64,000 nucleotides of DNA from Limnephilus marmoratus (Eukaryota; Arthropoda; Insecta; Trichoptera; Limnephilidae): contig OU862917.1 in NCBI GenBank assembly GCA_917880885.1, positions 55,751,227 to 55,815,226 on the forward strand, read 5' to 3'. A program made the translations under genes and the position numbers. This document shows positions 1-10,983 of this stretch, piece by piece; the stretch's first letter is position 1, and every line of letters starts with the position of its first letter. The notes under the pieces were generated by a model, which was not told the DNA's origin, did not search any database, and saw nothing but the letters and a program-made list of their open reading frames with translations.

Positions 1-26
1 AGTGTGCCAGTGCCTTTACGCATTGC

Positions 27-472
27 AATATGTTTTGTTTGTTCAAAAATTTAAATATCATATCACAAGGATGGTACTTACTCACTCTTTGGATTTAACA
101 GAGATACCTAAATGGATTGTTTTTAAAAATAGAATCTAAACAAAAAATAACTGACATCATCTGTTTTGATGGAAAATTTTCTTGTCATTGTAAAAACTTA
201 CGAGTTGTGTATTGATTGACAAATCTCCTCTCTTGTGCAAGTTTCAAGTCACAAAAGGAATTACAGATCTGAATTTTAAGCGGATAGATTACGGAGGCCT
301 CCAAACTGCATATAACTACAAAACATCTGTTATTTTCCCTGGAGTTTATTTTCTTTGTGCCATTCCTTGTGATATTTTGTTCGCGCAAGTAGAGTTTTCA
401 TAATCATAATTCGTGAGTGTTAGGCTCAGAGGGTTTGAGATTATTTACACATCTCAAACTCATATTATAATG
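27..472 (+). repeat. 5' LTR of a BEL/Pao-type retrotransposon
   Basis: This stretch matches 9178-9643 almost base for base, with small indels (shared block ACAAGGATGGTACTTACTC and many others). The two copies bracket gag-pol remains in the same orientation, so they are the element's LTRs. The first 26 bases do not match the other copy, so the true 5' edge is uncertain. The 3' edge is also uncertain, because the downstream copy is cut at 9643 by another insertion. Confidence 0.8.
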
Positions 473-966
473 CATAATTATGGTCCTTCGATCACGGATA
501 CGTTCTAGCAAGGTAATATAATAATTTGGAAATTCGGTTTACGTAATTTTGGTAAATTTCGGAATACCTATATTATATTGCTGATCTAATAATATTTGTT
601 GGATATTAGTTTGAATTTGTGTATTAACTGACAAATCTCATTATACTCTATAACACTTAATTATTGTCCTACCCGAGCCTGATAATTCTAACAGCATAAA
701 TTTTATAAGAAAGGTTTCAGATTTACGTAATTTTGGTAATATTCTGGAAATACCTACCTCTTGTAGAATTATTTAGAAAACGTCAATTTACGTATTTTTT
801 GGTAAATTTGAAGCAGAAAATTCAACATTACTGTTAATAGCATATTTTCATAAATACATAAACAAAGGATTGTCGGATTACGTAATTTTTTGGTAAATAT
901 AGAAATACCTATTTTATTGTTAAAGTTAAACTTTTTGTGTGATAAAATTGTTTTATTTCTTTAAAA
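473..966 (+). other. BEL/Pao leader with four dispersed short repeats
   Basis: No gene is seen between the LTR and the gag frame. A motif close to TTACGTAATTTTTGGTAAAT recurs near 538, 721, 788 and 878, three times followed by a GAAATACCTA-like string. Part of 615-650 also resembles an internal LTR segment. The rest of the 5' LTR and the primer-binding site should lie here, but I cannot recognise a tRNA-complementary site. Confidence 0.5.
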
Positions 967-1632
967 ATGCTGAGGATTACGGAAGAAATTTCAAATGATC
1001 AATATGATCGAATGCTTATATCGTTAACAGCAAAAAAGGAAAAACTTTTTTCACGTATTAATGATCTATTTAACTTGACAAAAAATGTCTCTGATTTCGA
1101 TTTTAGGAATAATGAAACTTTCATGGTTCAGACCGGATTAATCGATCAAATGTACATTCAGTTTGAAAGCATTATTGACGATATTAATTATCGTCAGATG
1201 ACTTTAAATCCAGGGTTTCAACCGGAATTTGAATCTTTGAACGCCTTTGAGGATCTGTTTTTAACGGTCAAACGAACTCGTAACCAGATACTAGCCTCGG
1301 CACGTACATTCTTGACTCAGAATAAGACCCTGAAATCTTGTATGTTTTGTAAAAAAACTGATCATGCAATTACTGCTTGCTCTCGATTCAGGGCGGTGAG
1401 ATCTCCACGAGCCCGTTTTGACTTTATAAAATCAAAACATTTATGTGTAAATTGTTTTAGCACATCACATACTGTAAATTCTTGCAAATCAACGCTTGTA
1501 TGCGATGTGTGCAAAAAATCGCATAATACCTTACCACACTTTGGTAGTGGGAATAATTTAAAATCAAACACCCACGTACACACGTCAGAAGTACGAACCA
1601 ATGAGGAGGAGTCTTTCCCCCCCCCCCTCTAG
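967..1632 (+). pseudogene. BEL/Pao gag remnant with zinc-knuckle region
   Basis: This 221-codon frame begins with ATG at 967. Its C-terminal half has the cysteine/histidine-rich array typical of BEL/Pao gag: CMFCKKTDHAITAC near residues 119-132, CVNCFSTSHTVNSC near 160-173, then CDVCKKSHNTLPHF. The first 100 residues are helical and polar with no clear motif. The usual central gag region (DUF1759-like) seems largely missing, and family gag regions are generally longer. The frame ends just after an 11-base C run (1617-1627), and the protease continues in another frame. BEL elements normally use one long frame, so homopolymer slippage probably broke it. The product would package RNA in a virus-like particle. 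Inactive. Confidence 0.75.
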
Positions 1633-2062
1633 TGCCAACCAGTAACAATGGAATGGGTAATTGCAATATGCAACTAGAGGAACCCTTGCACGTTAGCCCT
1701 TCATGCTTATTGCCCGCCAAAGTAACGCCTAATTTGACTAGTTTACTTTCAACTGCTCAAATATATGCGAAATTTAAAAATGGTAAGAAAATGATTGTTC
1801 AATGTTTAATTGATAATGGCTCGCAGAATAATTTGATTACGATAGATTGTTGTAAGTCGCTGAATTTGCCAATAATTCCTTTGAGTAATTCTTTTGTCAA
1901 AGAAATTGGTTCAGCTTCACGACCAATCTTCGGTTACGTCTATTTAGGCATTGAGTCGCGCGTGTATCCAAATAATAAATGTAATATACACGCACTTGTC
2001 GTTGATAGTATCACAAATAAACTACCTAATCACTGTATAATCAAAGGTGATATGAGGTTCTT
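1632..2062 (+). pseudogene. BEL/Pao aspartic protease remnant
   Basis: The frame follows gag with a frame change at the C run and has no ATG of its own at the junction. It carries an aspartic-protease-like segment: an FKNGKKMIVQCLIDNGSQNN block near residues 50-69, then LNLPI and a later strand region, as in the DUF1758 protease of BEL/Pao polyproteins. The active-site motif reads IDNGS where families usually have a D-S/T-G core, so it is probably dead even apart from the frame break. Similarity stops near 2062, where LTR-like sequence begins. Confidence 0.7.
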
Positions 2063-2320
2063 AGTGTGGTGAACGTATGTCTTGCGGTATAAAAGAGACA
2101 TGCATGTATGAGTGGGACAGCATGAGTAACGTATAAAAGGGTGTGATTGCTGTCTACCGTCCCCTTTGCATTCAGGCTTCCTACGAAGCACACCTGTACA
2201 CAATCTCGGAATAAACATCGTTAGTCTACCTACGACTTATTATTGTCTATCTCACCCTGTACTGAGATCACCTCAACAAGGAATCTGGATCCACACCACG
2301 GAGTCCAGAGGTAATGTTGA
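2063..2320 (+). repeat. LTR-like insertion (possible solo LTR) within pol
   Basis: Coding similarity breaks off here and resumes near 2375. The intervening sequence looks like a compact LTR: a TG start (TGTGGTGAACG), two TATA-type boxes (GGTATAAAAG near 2087, CGTATAAAAGGG near 2129) and an AATAAA at about 2211. It ends in a CA-rich stretch (GGATCCACACCAC). I could not confirm a target duplication. An alternative is unrelated non-coding filler. Confidence 0.4.
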
Positions 2321-2374
2321 TAACCGGCCACGGTCATCACACTTAGTATTCTGTAGTAGGTCTGAAATTGCAGT

Positions 2375-2816
2375 TGATGGATATTACATCCATCATGCCG
2401 CCATTCGTCCTGATAATCCTATGCCTAGGATTGTGCTGGACGCTAGCGCTAAGACACATACAGGGCTGTCACTAAATGACATCTTGCATACTGGTCTCAA
2501 TTTGCAAACTGATTTGTTTTTGCTTTTATTTGACTTTCGTCAGTTAGCCAAAGATATGAGACCACATTTCCCTGATACTGCCAATGTAGCAGAGTTCAAG
2601 TTGTACGTGGACGACCTGGTCTATTCTTTTGCAGATGAGTCCAGCGCCGTACGTCTTTCTCGAAAATTAATCTCGTTATTCAAGTCCGGTGCCTTTGATT
2701 TGGTCAAATGGACTACTAGTTCTCAAGTTGTACTTGAAAACCTTCCAGATTATCACCGCAGTGCGGTGGACTTCACTGTTGGTTCTAACAATGCCTCTAA
2801 GGTGTTAGACCTCTAG
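2375..2816 (+). pseudogene. BEL/Pao reverse transcriptase remnant
   Basis: The frame shows PRIVLDASAKTHTGLSLND (RT palm, near 2423-2485) and LYVDDLVYSF with the YVDD-type catalytic box at about 2601-2630, followed by the connection region. Between them most of the palm is deleted: the DFR at 2533 jumps to QLAKDM. An open frame starts upstream at 2166, but its first part lies in the LTR-like insert and is not RT. The enzyme would copy element RNA into cDNA. This copy lacks essential palm segments and cannot work. Confidence 0.8.
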
Positions 2817-2817
2817 G

Positions 2818-3729
2818 TGGGAACCAGTTGATGACAGCATCTTCTTTACGACTTCGTATGTTCAGGAGAAGTGTACAAAGCGGGACATACACTCTATAGT
2901 CGCCCGCTTATTCGATGTCCTCAGCTTGGTCGCCCCCATCATTTTGTACGCTAAATTGCTCATTAAAGAGCTATGGCTGTGCAACATTGGTTGGGATGAT
3001 ACCCCCCCTGAGAGCGTTATTCAAAGGTTCTCGTCACTCGTACAGGAATTTCCTTTAATTTCTACGATTAAAATCCCGCGTCATGTTGGTGTCCTAAAGG
3101 ACAGTACAGTACTCATTGTCGCTTTCAGCGATGTGAGCCTGAATGGTTATGGCTGTTTGATATATTTACACACAACTGATCCATCTGGGAATATTACCGT
3201 GAGATTGTTCTGTACAAAATCAAAGGTCTCTCCCACCAAAGTGACAACACTCGCTCGTTTGGAGCTGTGTGCCGCGGTCTTGATGTCCAAACTAATACGG
3301 ATGGTTCAAGATAATTATCCTTCGCGTTTTACTATTGCAGGGACATACGCGTTTTCAGATTCTAGCATTGCGCTTTCATGGATACAATCGTCGCCACATC
3401 GATGGTCGGTGTTTGTTAGTAATCACGTGGCTCAATGTCAGGAGAATTTGCCTCCTGAGAATTTTTATCATGTCGCCGTTAGTGAAAACCCTAGTGACTG
3501 CCTTTCACATGGCATGCTTCCTTCCCAGCTGGTTTCACACGATCTATTGTGGAACGGCCCATCATGGATTCGCAGCCCTCCTTCGGAATGGCCAATAAAA
3601 CCTTTTCATCTCACAAATACCGGTGAAAAGCCTGGGCACAAAACTAATGTGCTCACTGCAATAGTTCAATGTGAACAATCGGTACTGAGTGAACTGGCTC
3701 AGCGTATATGCACTTTGATAAACTTTTAA
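2818..3729 (+). pseudogene. BEL/Pao RNase H / peptidase A17-like region
   Basis: The main frame, 2926-3729, starts inside the domain. The preceding 100 bases continue the similarity in another frame (IVARLFDVLSLVAP-like segment near 2899-2940). Landmarks are VAFSDVSLNGYGC with an RNase H acidic residue, TTLARLELCAAVLMSKL (a hallmark of the A17 region of BEL/Pao pol), and YAFSDSSIALSWIQSSPHRW with a second acidic residue. It ends with LAQRICTLINF and a stop. It lies between RT and integrase as expected. Confidence 0.8.
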
Positions 3730-4546
3730 GGATAGTAGTTTATGTCCTCCGATTCGTAAAAAAGGTATCACCTTCTTCTAAAAAAGTTATGATTCGTTCT
3801 GTGCAGAGTTTTCATTTTATAGAAGATATTTCTGAACTCCAGAAAGGCAAATTATCCATATACAATTCAAAAAAGCTTCGGAATTTATTAGTTTTTCTCG
3901 ATGAGGATAATTTGTTACGTATTGGGGGGCGGCTTTCTAAATCGGATTGACCATTTGAGGTTAAACGTCCGGTTTTACTTCCTAAACGTGACTGTGTTGT
4001 GGATCTTATCGTTGATCATTTCCATGTTATGTACTTTCATATAGGCCCTGGACTTCTTATGTCCATCTTACGGCAGCGCTATTGGATATTAGATGCCAGG
4101 ACTGTTATTAGGGCAAAAGTGCGGAAATGCAATTGCTGCTTCCGCTTAAATCCATCGCATCCTACACTGAAGATGGCAGATTTACCTTCATATCGTGTTG
4201 TAGAAGCAAAGGCTTTCGTTCACACCAGTGTAGATTACGCAGATCCCCTCCGTATCACGCTTGCTCCTCTGAGAGGACAACATTCACAAAAGGCATATAT
4301 TTTTTTTGTGTGCCTTGTAACGAAGGCCATTCATATTGAGTTGGTCTTTGACCTAACTTCAAATGCTTTCAGCCGTTTTATTTCTCAGCGTGGCCATGTG
4401 TCTTTCTTGTATTCAGATAATGGCACCATTCATTCAGATAATGGTTCATCCTGGTACTGATAAAATTATTCACGTTACGACGGTAAAGACAAGATATGGA
4501 TTTTTTAAACGTCCTGTTGTTAAATTATATCCCATCCCAACGCAAT
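3730..4546 (+). pseudogene. BEL/Pao integrase remnant
   Basis: Three broken frames carry integrase pieces in order. LLRIGGRLSKSD lies near 3910-3948. An H2C2 zinc-binding module follows (DHFHVMYFHIGPG, then VRKCNCCFRLNP, 4010-4160). The start of the catalytic core is at 4210-4360 (VDYADPL, KAYIFFVCLVTKAIHIEL). LYSDNGT at 4410 would hold the second catalytic aspartate and is partly duplicated (SDNG twice). The region with the third acidic residue is deleted. A C-terminal tail typical of the family (TVKTRYGFFKRPVVKLYPIP) appears at about 4480-4540. Non-functional. Confidence 0.8.
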
Positions 4547-4990
4547 AATTATATCATTATTTTATGTTAAGGCTGTCATACCAGCAAATCAGGATTCCGA
4601 TTTCGACTGCAGCGCTCATAAAACATCAGCGATCGCGAGCGGACGCTTTTGAAACTAAATGTCGTCTTGCCGGTAGCCGTGTTTCACGTACCTACTGGGT
4701 CACGCGGAGTTTGTTTCGGTTCAGATATGGTATGGTTCAGATAAAGATGTCGGATTCTCATTTCCTGATTTTTTCCGAAAAAGTTGTTATTTGTAATTTG
4801 TTTATCGAAGTGTGTAAACATAAATAGATGCAAGTTAAATGCGTAAACACTGTACTTAGGTATAAAGTAGATACTAACATGAAAAACAATTTTTATATAT
4901 TTTTTTTGCTTGTTTTAATTATATTTTAACCGAGTAATATTCAGTTGGTTTGTAAGAAATGACTTATTTTGAAATATTTATTTGTGTGCA
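4547..4990. other. BEL/Pao 3' untranslated or unassigned sequence
   Basis: After the integrase tail there is about 440 bases with no recognisable domain. A short GC-richer block (4600-4760) has an 87-codon frame I cannot assign. The rest is T-rich and probably belongs to the element's 3' untranslated region. Confidence 0.35.
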
Positions 4991-5400
4991 CAATTTTTTT
5001 TTATATTTATGTGAATACCGCACAAGAGACCCAAGTGCTCCCGTCTAGAGCCAGTGAGATTATGGCATGACTATTGGGTATTTTGAGAGGCTTAAGGTGG
5101 TGGGGAGGGGAAGGAGACGGGGAAGGGGAAGGCGAGGAATTACCTGGCTATTGAGATCTGGTCACTAAACATGGCTAAAGCCATTTCTAGCAACGTTTCA
5201 ATTCTGAATGGTGGTCTTACACCAGGGCGATACTGAAAGTATCTTCCACTCTGGAACGTGACGCAAATATATTATTTTTAAATGAATTAATTGTGAAACA
5301 ACCCAAATTAGTCAAATAAAATGTATTTGCCCACGCCGGGATTCAATCCCACGACCTTCGGATTGCGAGTTAAGAGCCTTACCCCTTGACCACGCCGGCC
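4991..5400 (-). mobile_element. tRNA-headed SINE, family A, full-length copy
   Basis: Read on the minus strand, the head (5400-5330) looks like a tRNA with pol III promoter boxes: an A box near TGGTCAAGGGGTAAGG and a B box near GGGATTGAATCCC. The body carries CACCATTCAGAATTGAAACG, and the tail ends with a GGTATTCACA-type string at 4991. The same body and tail occur at 12243-12655, 33600-33845 and 44817-45000, which establishes a family. SINEs depend on LINE machinery. It sits inside the BEL element, so it inserted later. Confidence 0.85.
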
Positions 5401-5428
5401 GTCAATAGTTAGTATCAGTAATTTGGAA

Positions 5429-5570
5429 GGCGGGTATTGGGTTACCAACACCTCTGCCATAGGTCACCCCAAGCGACTTAGCAGGGGAGCCCGGGTTCAT
5501 GGGGCGAGATTTGTCAGGATCTCCCCATCCATCCCCATCCCCATCCCCAATGTGACGACCAAGACCGTCG
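5429..5570 (+). repeat. Fragment of dispersed repeat family B
   Basis: The sequence begins CCAACACCTCTGCCATAGGT and continues with CCCGGGTTCATGGGG, as in copies at 6703, 51790 and 63228. It then diverges into a short CCATCC simple repeat (5525-5550). Confidence 0.65.
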
Positions 5571-5640
5571 CGGACACGACTTGTCCAGGCCACGATTGCG
5601 GGCCGACTGAGCTCTGAATTTTGTGTTTCTTTCGATCAGA

Positions 5641-5835
5641 AAAATGTTGGAATGCGAAGCTGTAAATTAATTAATATTAAATACCCACTAAAATTATTTT
5701 TCGATCAAAATTATTTATTATTTGTCAATAACGTCTTAGCAAAATAAGTATGTAAAAAAATCTGAGATATATTAGTTTGTAAGTGCGCAAATAAATACAC
5801 AAATGGACCAATTTTCGTCAAGAAACACATTTTTG
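5641..5835 (+). repeat. Left part of split repeat D
   Basis: The end of this block (5741-5835) matches the minus strand of 24440-24530, for example TATATTAGTTTGTAAGTG and TTTTCGTCAAGAAACACA. In that other copy the sequence runs directly into what is here at 8635-8960. Repeat D was therefore one unit split by about 2.8 kb of later insertion. Confidence 0.75.
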
Positions 5836-5876
5836 TTTATTTGTTTGTTTATTTAGCACAATATATTATACATTTA
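5836..5876 (-). repeat. LINE-like A/T tail interrupted by the pogo element
   Basis: A T-rich, TTTG/TTTA-repeat tail runs here and continues after the DNA transposon at 8412-8600 (TTTATTAAATTTTGACTGCC and so on). It resembles the 3' tail of a minus-strand LINE that split repeat D. The family is not identified. Confidence 0.4.
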
Positions 5877-6702
5877 AGGTAAAACACCACATTTCTGACC
5901 CTGCTCCAATTTCTGACATATGTAACATAAATTACGATTTTACCAACTGAAGTAACATTCCTACGTATATTGATATTAGCGCATCGAGAAATTTGTTCCC
6001 CTCTCCCTCCAACCAACGTTTAGTCTAAGGACTATTTGACACCCATTTCTACCAAAATATTATTTAGTATATGATTTTGGTGATTTTGTGAAGTTGCACA
6101 TTTTTTCACCTTTTTCGGCGAGTAAACCAAATTTTACAAAATGTGAACACACAGTTCACCAATGTTTTACGTATTGTTTTTGTATGTTTTTCAATAGAGT
6201 ATTGACCATATTGATACATTTAAAACGGAAAATAATATATTTCAATATATTTATGACAGTTTTTGAGCGGTCAGAAATAGGTACCTGTTTTAATAGGGTG
6301 ACCATATTTCTGATATGTATGTCAGAAAATGGTACACCTTCAAAAAATCATGTTCATGTTTCTGACCGGTATGTCAGAAATTGATACTTATCATAATTTG
6401 GGTGGTTTTAATCCTGACATAAGAAGAATGGCTGCGCGACCTCCCTTATAATAAACCATATTTTGGATTTGATGCCAAAATACCCAAACAAATCGAATAA
6501 TTAAAAAAATGTTTGAGAAATATCTATTGCCGATAGTGTAATTTAATTTTTCTGGTATTTTTAATATAAAATTCAGGCCATTTAAGAAATAGTTTTCTAA
6601 TGATTTTAGGGGCAAATTTGGCAATGTTTTGCGAGTTTGTGAGTAACAATTTTATAAAATAAATAATGTTACCGAACTAATGTTTTAATAAAATGAAATA
6701 TC

Positions 6703-6990
6703 CAACACCTCTGCCATAGGTCACCCCAAGTGGTTCACTACGTTTGGTGATTTAGCAGAGGTGCCCGGGTTCATGGGGTGAGGTTTGTCTAGGTCTTGGA
6801 GGCGGATGACCAGGACACACTGAACTCCAGATTCCTACTCACCCTTAAACCCTTTTCCTTCCCAGAACTCTTCTCTTCTTCCTTTCCTTAAAAAACCCTC
6901 TACACAGCATCCCCAAAGATGACATAGGCCCTGAGGGAAATTATTTTCCTCAGGGCCTCATATGTGGAGCTAATGTAAAAAAAATGTATA
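6703..6990 (+). repeat. Dispersed repeat family B inside the pogo element
   Basis: It starts at CCAACACCTCTGCC, includes GAGGTTTGTCTAGGTCTTGG and ends with CTCAGGGCCTCATATGTGG, then an A-run and a (TA)n tract. The layout (defined start, A-rich or microsatellite tail) suggests a SINE or a LINE 3' end. I do not see a clear pol III B box. Confidence 0.75.
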
Positions 6991-7029
6991 TATATATATA
7001 TATATATATATTTAACTTCTGTCATTATT

Positions 7030-7330
7030 TTCGTAGACGGGCATAATCTCACCTAACACTGAATGTTGTGAGTTTTGCAAAGCAAATCAAATTACTTCGG
7101 TGGCTTTGTACCCAAACGCCACACACATCTTGCAACCGCTGGATGTTGCTGTGTTTAGGCCATTAAAAGTGTCCTTCAAAAAGTCTGTCCAGGAATGGTG
7201 ACTGAAAATAAGGAAGCAAAAGTAAAAAGGGAAAGTTTTGCACTTATTTTAAAAAGCGCACCAGATAACACGGATATGAAATCGCACCTCAAAAATGGTC
7301 TTTTTCCTTTTGATGCAAATGATGAAAAAC
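7030..7330 (+). pseudogene. Pogo-type DDE transposase fragment
   Basis: In one frame after position 7060 the translation reads ECCEFCKANQITSVALYPNA, continuing with the THILQPLDVAVFRPLK motif diagnostic of the pogo/Tigger/CENP-B DDE superfamily. The upstream FVDGH (7033-7050) would hold a catalytic aspartate. Downstream, KSHLKNGLFPFDAND matches the segment after the DDE domain. Stops and frame shifts separate the pieces, and no N-terminal DNA-binding domain is recognisable. The enzyme would cut and paste at TA sites. This copy is dead. Confidence 0.75.
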
Positions 7331-8411
7331 ATCATTATTCAATGAAAGTATAAAATCAGTGGCTCCAGAGAGCATTGCAGTGGAAGAAACAATATATTTT
7401 GTAGAAAATAATGTATCACCGGTTATATCCCCTTATTCCTTTCCCTACCCTTATTATTCTGCTGTTTTGAAAGAATTTCGTGAATCGCGCGAGGTTCGGA
7501 TGGGCCTTGCGGAGAACAAGGCATTATTTGATATTTGAAAAATTAAGACCATAACTGTAGACAATTTTTCGTGGAATTTAGATATTTCGAATATATCATC
7601 GGAAAAGAATTCTGATAGTAATAAGGGTAAAGACCTTCAGTGGATTGCTGACATAATTGACGAAACTATTTTGAATATCCCTTTGAAGACATTGAAAATA
7701 ATATGGAAATACTAAACGAGAAATAAAAAAAAACATCGAAAATTAATCTTGTTAACAGGAATACCCTTACTCCATTTAAAAATAGTTTTTTCGGGCCTAT
7801 TATCAATCAACCTTCTAGTTCTTTCAATGAATGTGATGCAACAAAAATAACTATTATTATTGTAATGCCTGTACTTATTTAATTTAGATATAATGCCTGA
7901 AGAAGGCAAGATACGATTAAGTTCCTTTGCGTAAAACAAAGGAAAAATAATGTAAGCGATGTTTTAATTCATTTTCATCCCTGTATAAAAAAAGTTTTTT
8001 TTTAAATTGTATGTTTAATAATTAATAAAGTTTCTCCAAAATACCGATTTTTGCTTTAAATGTTGTCCACCTGGCTTTGCATTTTATTTGCATCAACGTA
8101 TGTCGGATACTGGATTCATATTGATTTTGGTATGTCAGAAATACGAACAGCCATGTCAATCAATGTGAACATATTGATTTTGGTATGTCAGAAATATGTG
8201 TTTTGTTAGCATGTTACTTATTAAATGATTTTAAATATTTAACGGTAATAAATTTACCAAAAAGTGATATTTTATTATTTGAAATTGAACAATGTTTCCT
8301 AGAATTCAAAATTTCGTTTCAGTAATACAAGGTTGATTTTACAAAAAAATATTGAAATTCAAGAAAAAAAAGTGATAGCTTAACGTGTCAGAAATAGGGT
8401 GTTTTACCTTA

Positions 8412-8960
8412 TATACATTATTTATTAAATTTTGACTGCCCAACTAGGAGTATTATCCCGTTTTAGGACAGTCAAATAATTATGGGTATGAACATGTGGA
8501 GAATGATTTGTACAAAAAGAAAGAAAATTGCTGAAATAAAAAGAAGAGAAGGAATATAAAATAAAATAATAAGAAAAGTTTTAAATATAGTACCTAACTG
8601 TTATTTGTTTAGCATAGTTTAGCATTTACACGTACGTACATATTTTTTAATGATTTTATTGAAACTAAAATTAAAATTCTAAAACATGCGTTTGCTAGAT
8701 AATGTATTGATTTATTTTACTGCATGATTATATTATTTGAAATGGGTGTGGTATAATACAAAAACTTTTTTGAAAATTTAACAAATCTGCCAACGACCTA
8801 TGGAATAACCTTATTATACTAAAAATTTTAAAAAATTCTCAAAATTTATTACATACGAATGCTAGATAAAAGAACAATCTTTCGAAATCCATTTATAATT
8901 TTTTGTGGAAAAGAGTCAATAGTCTAAAACCTGATTTGAAAATGACATATTTCTGGTTTT
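8412..8960 (+). repeat. LINE-like tail (to about 8630) and right part of repeat D
   Basis: 8412-8630 continues the A/T-rich tail interrupted at 5876. From about 8635 to 8960 the sequence matches the minus strand of 24100-24440 (shared blocks: AATGGGTGTGGTATAATACA, TTTGTGGAAAAGAGTC), completing repeat D. Confidence 0.65.
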
Positions 8961-9149
8961 CTCTGGCTATGTCCTCTTAATATTTTGTTTAAGTTTAATT
9001 ATTTCGGACTTAACCATGACATTCTTTATTTAACACTTAGTTGATTTAGCAACATAATTATTATTTTATTTTTAAACATTTTTCAACTTACTGATTTTAT
9101 CCTTAATAAGTTTAATTTAAACTTTGTTTTTTGAAAGTTCCGCGAACTT

Positions 9150-9164
9150 CCAAGGCGGGGAGCA
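9150..9164 (+). promoter_or_regulatory. Probable polypurine tract of the BEL element
   Basis: The string AAGGCGGGGAGCA lies immediately before a TG that starts the downstream LTR, the position and composition expected of the primer for plus-strand DNA synthesis. Confidence 0.6.
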
Positions 9165-9643
9165 TGGTTACCAATTGGAATATGTTTTGTTTGTTCGAAA
9201 ATTTAAATAAATATATATCACAAGGATGGTACTTACTCACTCTTTGGATTTAACAGAGACACCTAAATGGATTGTTTTTAAAAATAGAATCTAAACAAAA
9301 AATAACTGACATCGTCTGTTTTGATGGAAAATTTTCTTGTCATTGTGAAAAACTTATGAGTTGTGTATTAATTGACAAATCTCATCTCTTGTGCAAATTT
9401 TCAAGTCACAAAAGGTTTGCACTGATGAAATTTAACTATTGATTGGATGAAATTACGGAGGCCTCCAAGCATCAAGAACTACAAAACAAGGTTGGTGGAT
9501 CTGTTATTTTCCCTGGAGTTTTTCTTTGTGCCATCCTTTTTGATATATTTGTCCACGCGAGTAGAGTTTTCATAATCAAATCTGTGAGTATTAGGCTCAA
9601 AGGGGTTTGAGATTATTTACACATCTCAAACTCATATTATAAT
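9165..9643 (+). repeat. 3' LTR of the BEL/Pao element, truncated
   Basis: It matches 27-472 with a few substitutions and small indels. It starts with TG after the polypurine tract. The match ends abruptly at 9643, where a reverse-oriented B repeat begins, so the LTR end is lost or displaced. Divergence from the 5' LTR shows the insertion is not recent. Confidence 0.8.
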
Positions 9644-9644
9644 G

Positions 9645-9806
9645 AAGCTTTTTTTTTACATGAGCTCCACATAGGAGGCCCTGAGGAAAATAATTTCCCT
9701 CAGAGCCTATGTCATCTTTGGGGATGCTGCGTGGAGGGTTTTTTTTAAGGAAAGGAAGGAGAGGAGAGTTCTGGGAAGGAAAGGGGTTTAAGGGGTGAAT
9801 AATTGA
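9645..9806 (-). repeat. Truncated family B repeat, reverse
   Basis: Read on the minus strand it has the CCCCAAAGATGACATAGGC and CCCTGAGGGAAATTATTTTC blocks of the copy at 6703-6990, ending in ATGTAAAAAAAA. The 5' half is missing. Confidence 0.75.
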
Positions 9807-10983
9807 TAAGCCTTCTACTTCTTTCACTAAATGTGCAACGACAAAAATACCAACAGTGTAGCTAGTTCTGGTGAGCAGTTTGAATTTCATAAACGAAAAC
9901 AATAGGCCAAAGAATGTTTAGAGCGAGAAAGGAGTGCTAAAAGAGATAAACTAAGGCAAAAGAAAGAGCGTGCTGCTGCCACTAAAAATACACAAAAAGA
10001 TTTTAAAACAAAAAAATCCTCAAACGATAAAAAAGGATTTGTTCCCTACATCAATTGATTTAGAAATTGGAAACTATGTTATATTTTTATATGAAGATGC
10101 ATATTTACCCGGATAAATATTCATGTGGCAATTTTTGAAAATGACCAGAGAGAGTAGATCAAATGTGGTGCAATATCGAGGATGTTATCGAAATAATTGA
10201 AGATCCTATATCTAGAAACAATTGAGGAAAGTATGAGGTACCTGAAACGAAGAAATATGAAAAAATAAACTAACAAAATTTCGGTTTTGCAGATGATAAC
10301 TTTGTGATGGAACTCTAATAAATAATACAGTGTTCAATGCCTACTTCGTATAAACTTCCTAAATGCAAAGTACTTATACTTATTTTTTTTCTTTATTTGT
10401 TGCTGTACCTATTTTAGTCTAGATGTAATACCTTAAGAAAGCAAGGTAAGGTTAAGTTCCCTTTGGCGTAAAACAACAGACAAAATAATGTAAGCGATGT
10501 TTTATACCAAATAACAATGTTTTAATAATTTTCATCCCCGTAAAAAAAAAAGTGTTTTTTTTTTAAATTTTATGTTTAATAATTAATAAACTTTCTCCAA
10601 AATACGGATTTTTGTTTTAAATATTGTCCACATAGAAGCATTTTATTTGAAGGTTTGATCGAAATATAAACACGTATGTCAGATACTGGATTCACATTGA
10701 TTTTGGTATGTCAGAAATAGAAACAACCATGTCAATCAATAGAAACATATTGATTTAGCTATGTCGGAAATAGGTATTTTGTTAGCATGTTACGAATTAA
10801 ATGATTTTAAATATTTAACGGTGATAAATTTACCAAAAAGTGAGATTTCATTTTTCGAAATTGAACAATGTTTTCAAAAATTCAAAATTTCGTTTGAATA
10901 ATACAAGGTTGATTTTAGAAAAAAATATTGAAATTCATGAAAAAAAAAGTGATAGCTTTAACGTGACAGAAATAGGGTGCTTT
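9807..10983 (+). mobile_element. 5'-truncated second copy of the pogo-like transposon
   Basis: It is similar to 7795-8409, including the TATGTCAGAAAT-type subterminal repeats (near 10705 and 10763) and the right end GGTGCTTTACCT followed by TA. The left half, with the DDE region, is absent and the break abuts the B repeat. Short coding-like fragments rich in K/E (9905-10020) show no clear domain. Confidence 0.7.

Larger units (their letters stand above)
5877..8409 (+). mobile_element. Pogo/Tigger-like DNA transposon, degenerate
   Basis: The ends are inverted copies (AGGTAAAACACC at left, GGTGTTTTACCT at right, similarity continuing through ATTTCTGAC), flanked on both sides by TA (5875-5876 and 8410-8411). 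A TA duplication is standard for Tc1/mariner-pogo. Subterminal copies of TATGTCAGAAAT recur near both ends. The internal frame at 7060-7200 encodes a CENP-B/pogo-type DDE region. The element carries a B-family insert at 6703-6990. A second, 5'-truncated copy lies at 9807-10983. Confidence 0.85.
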
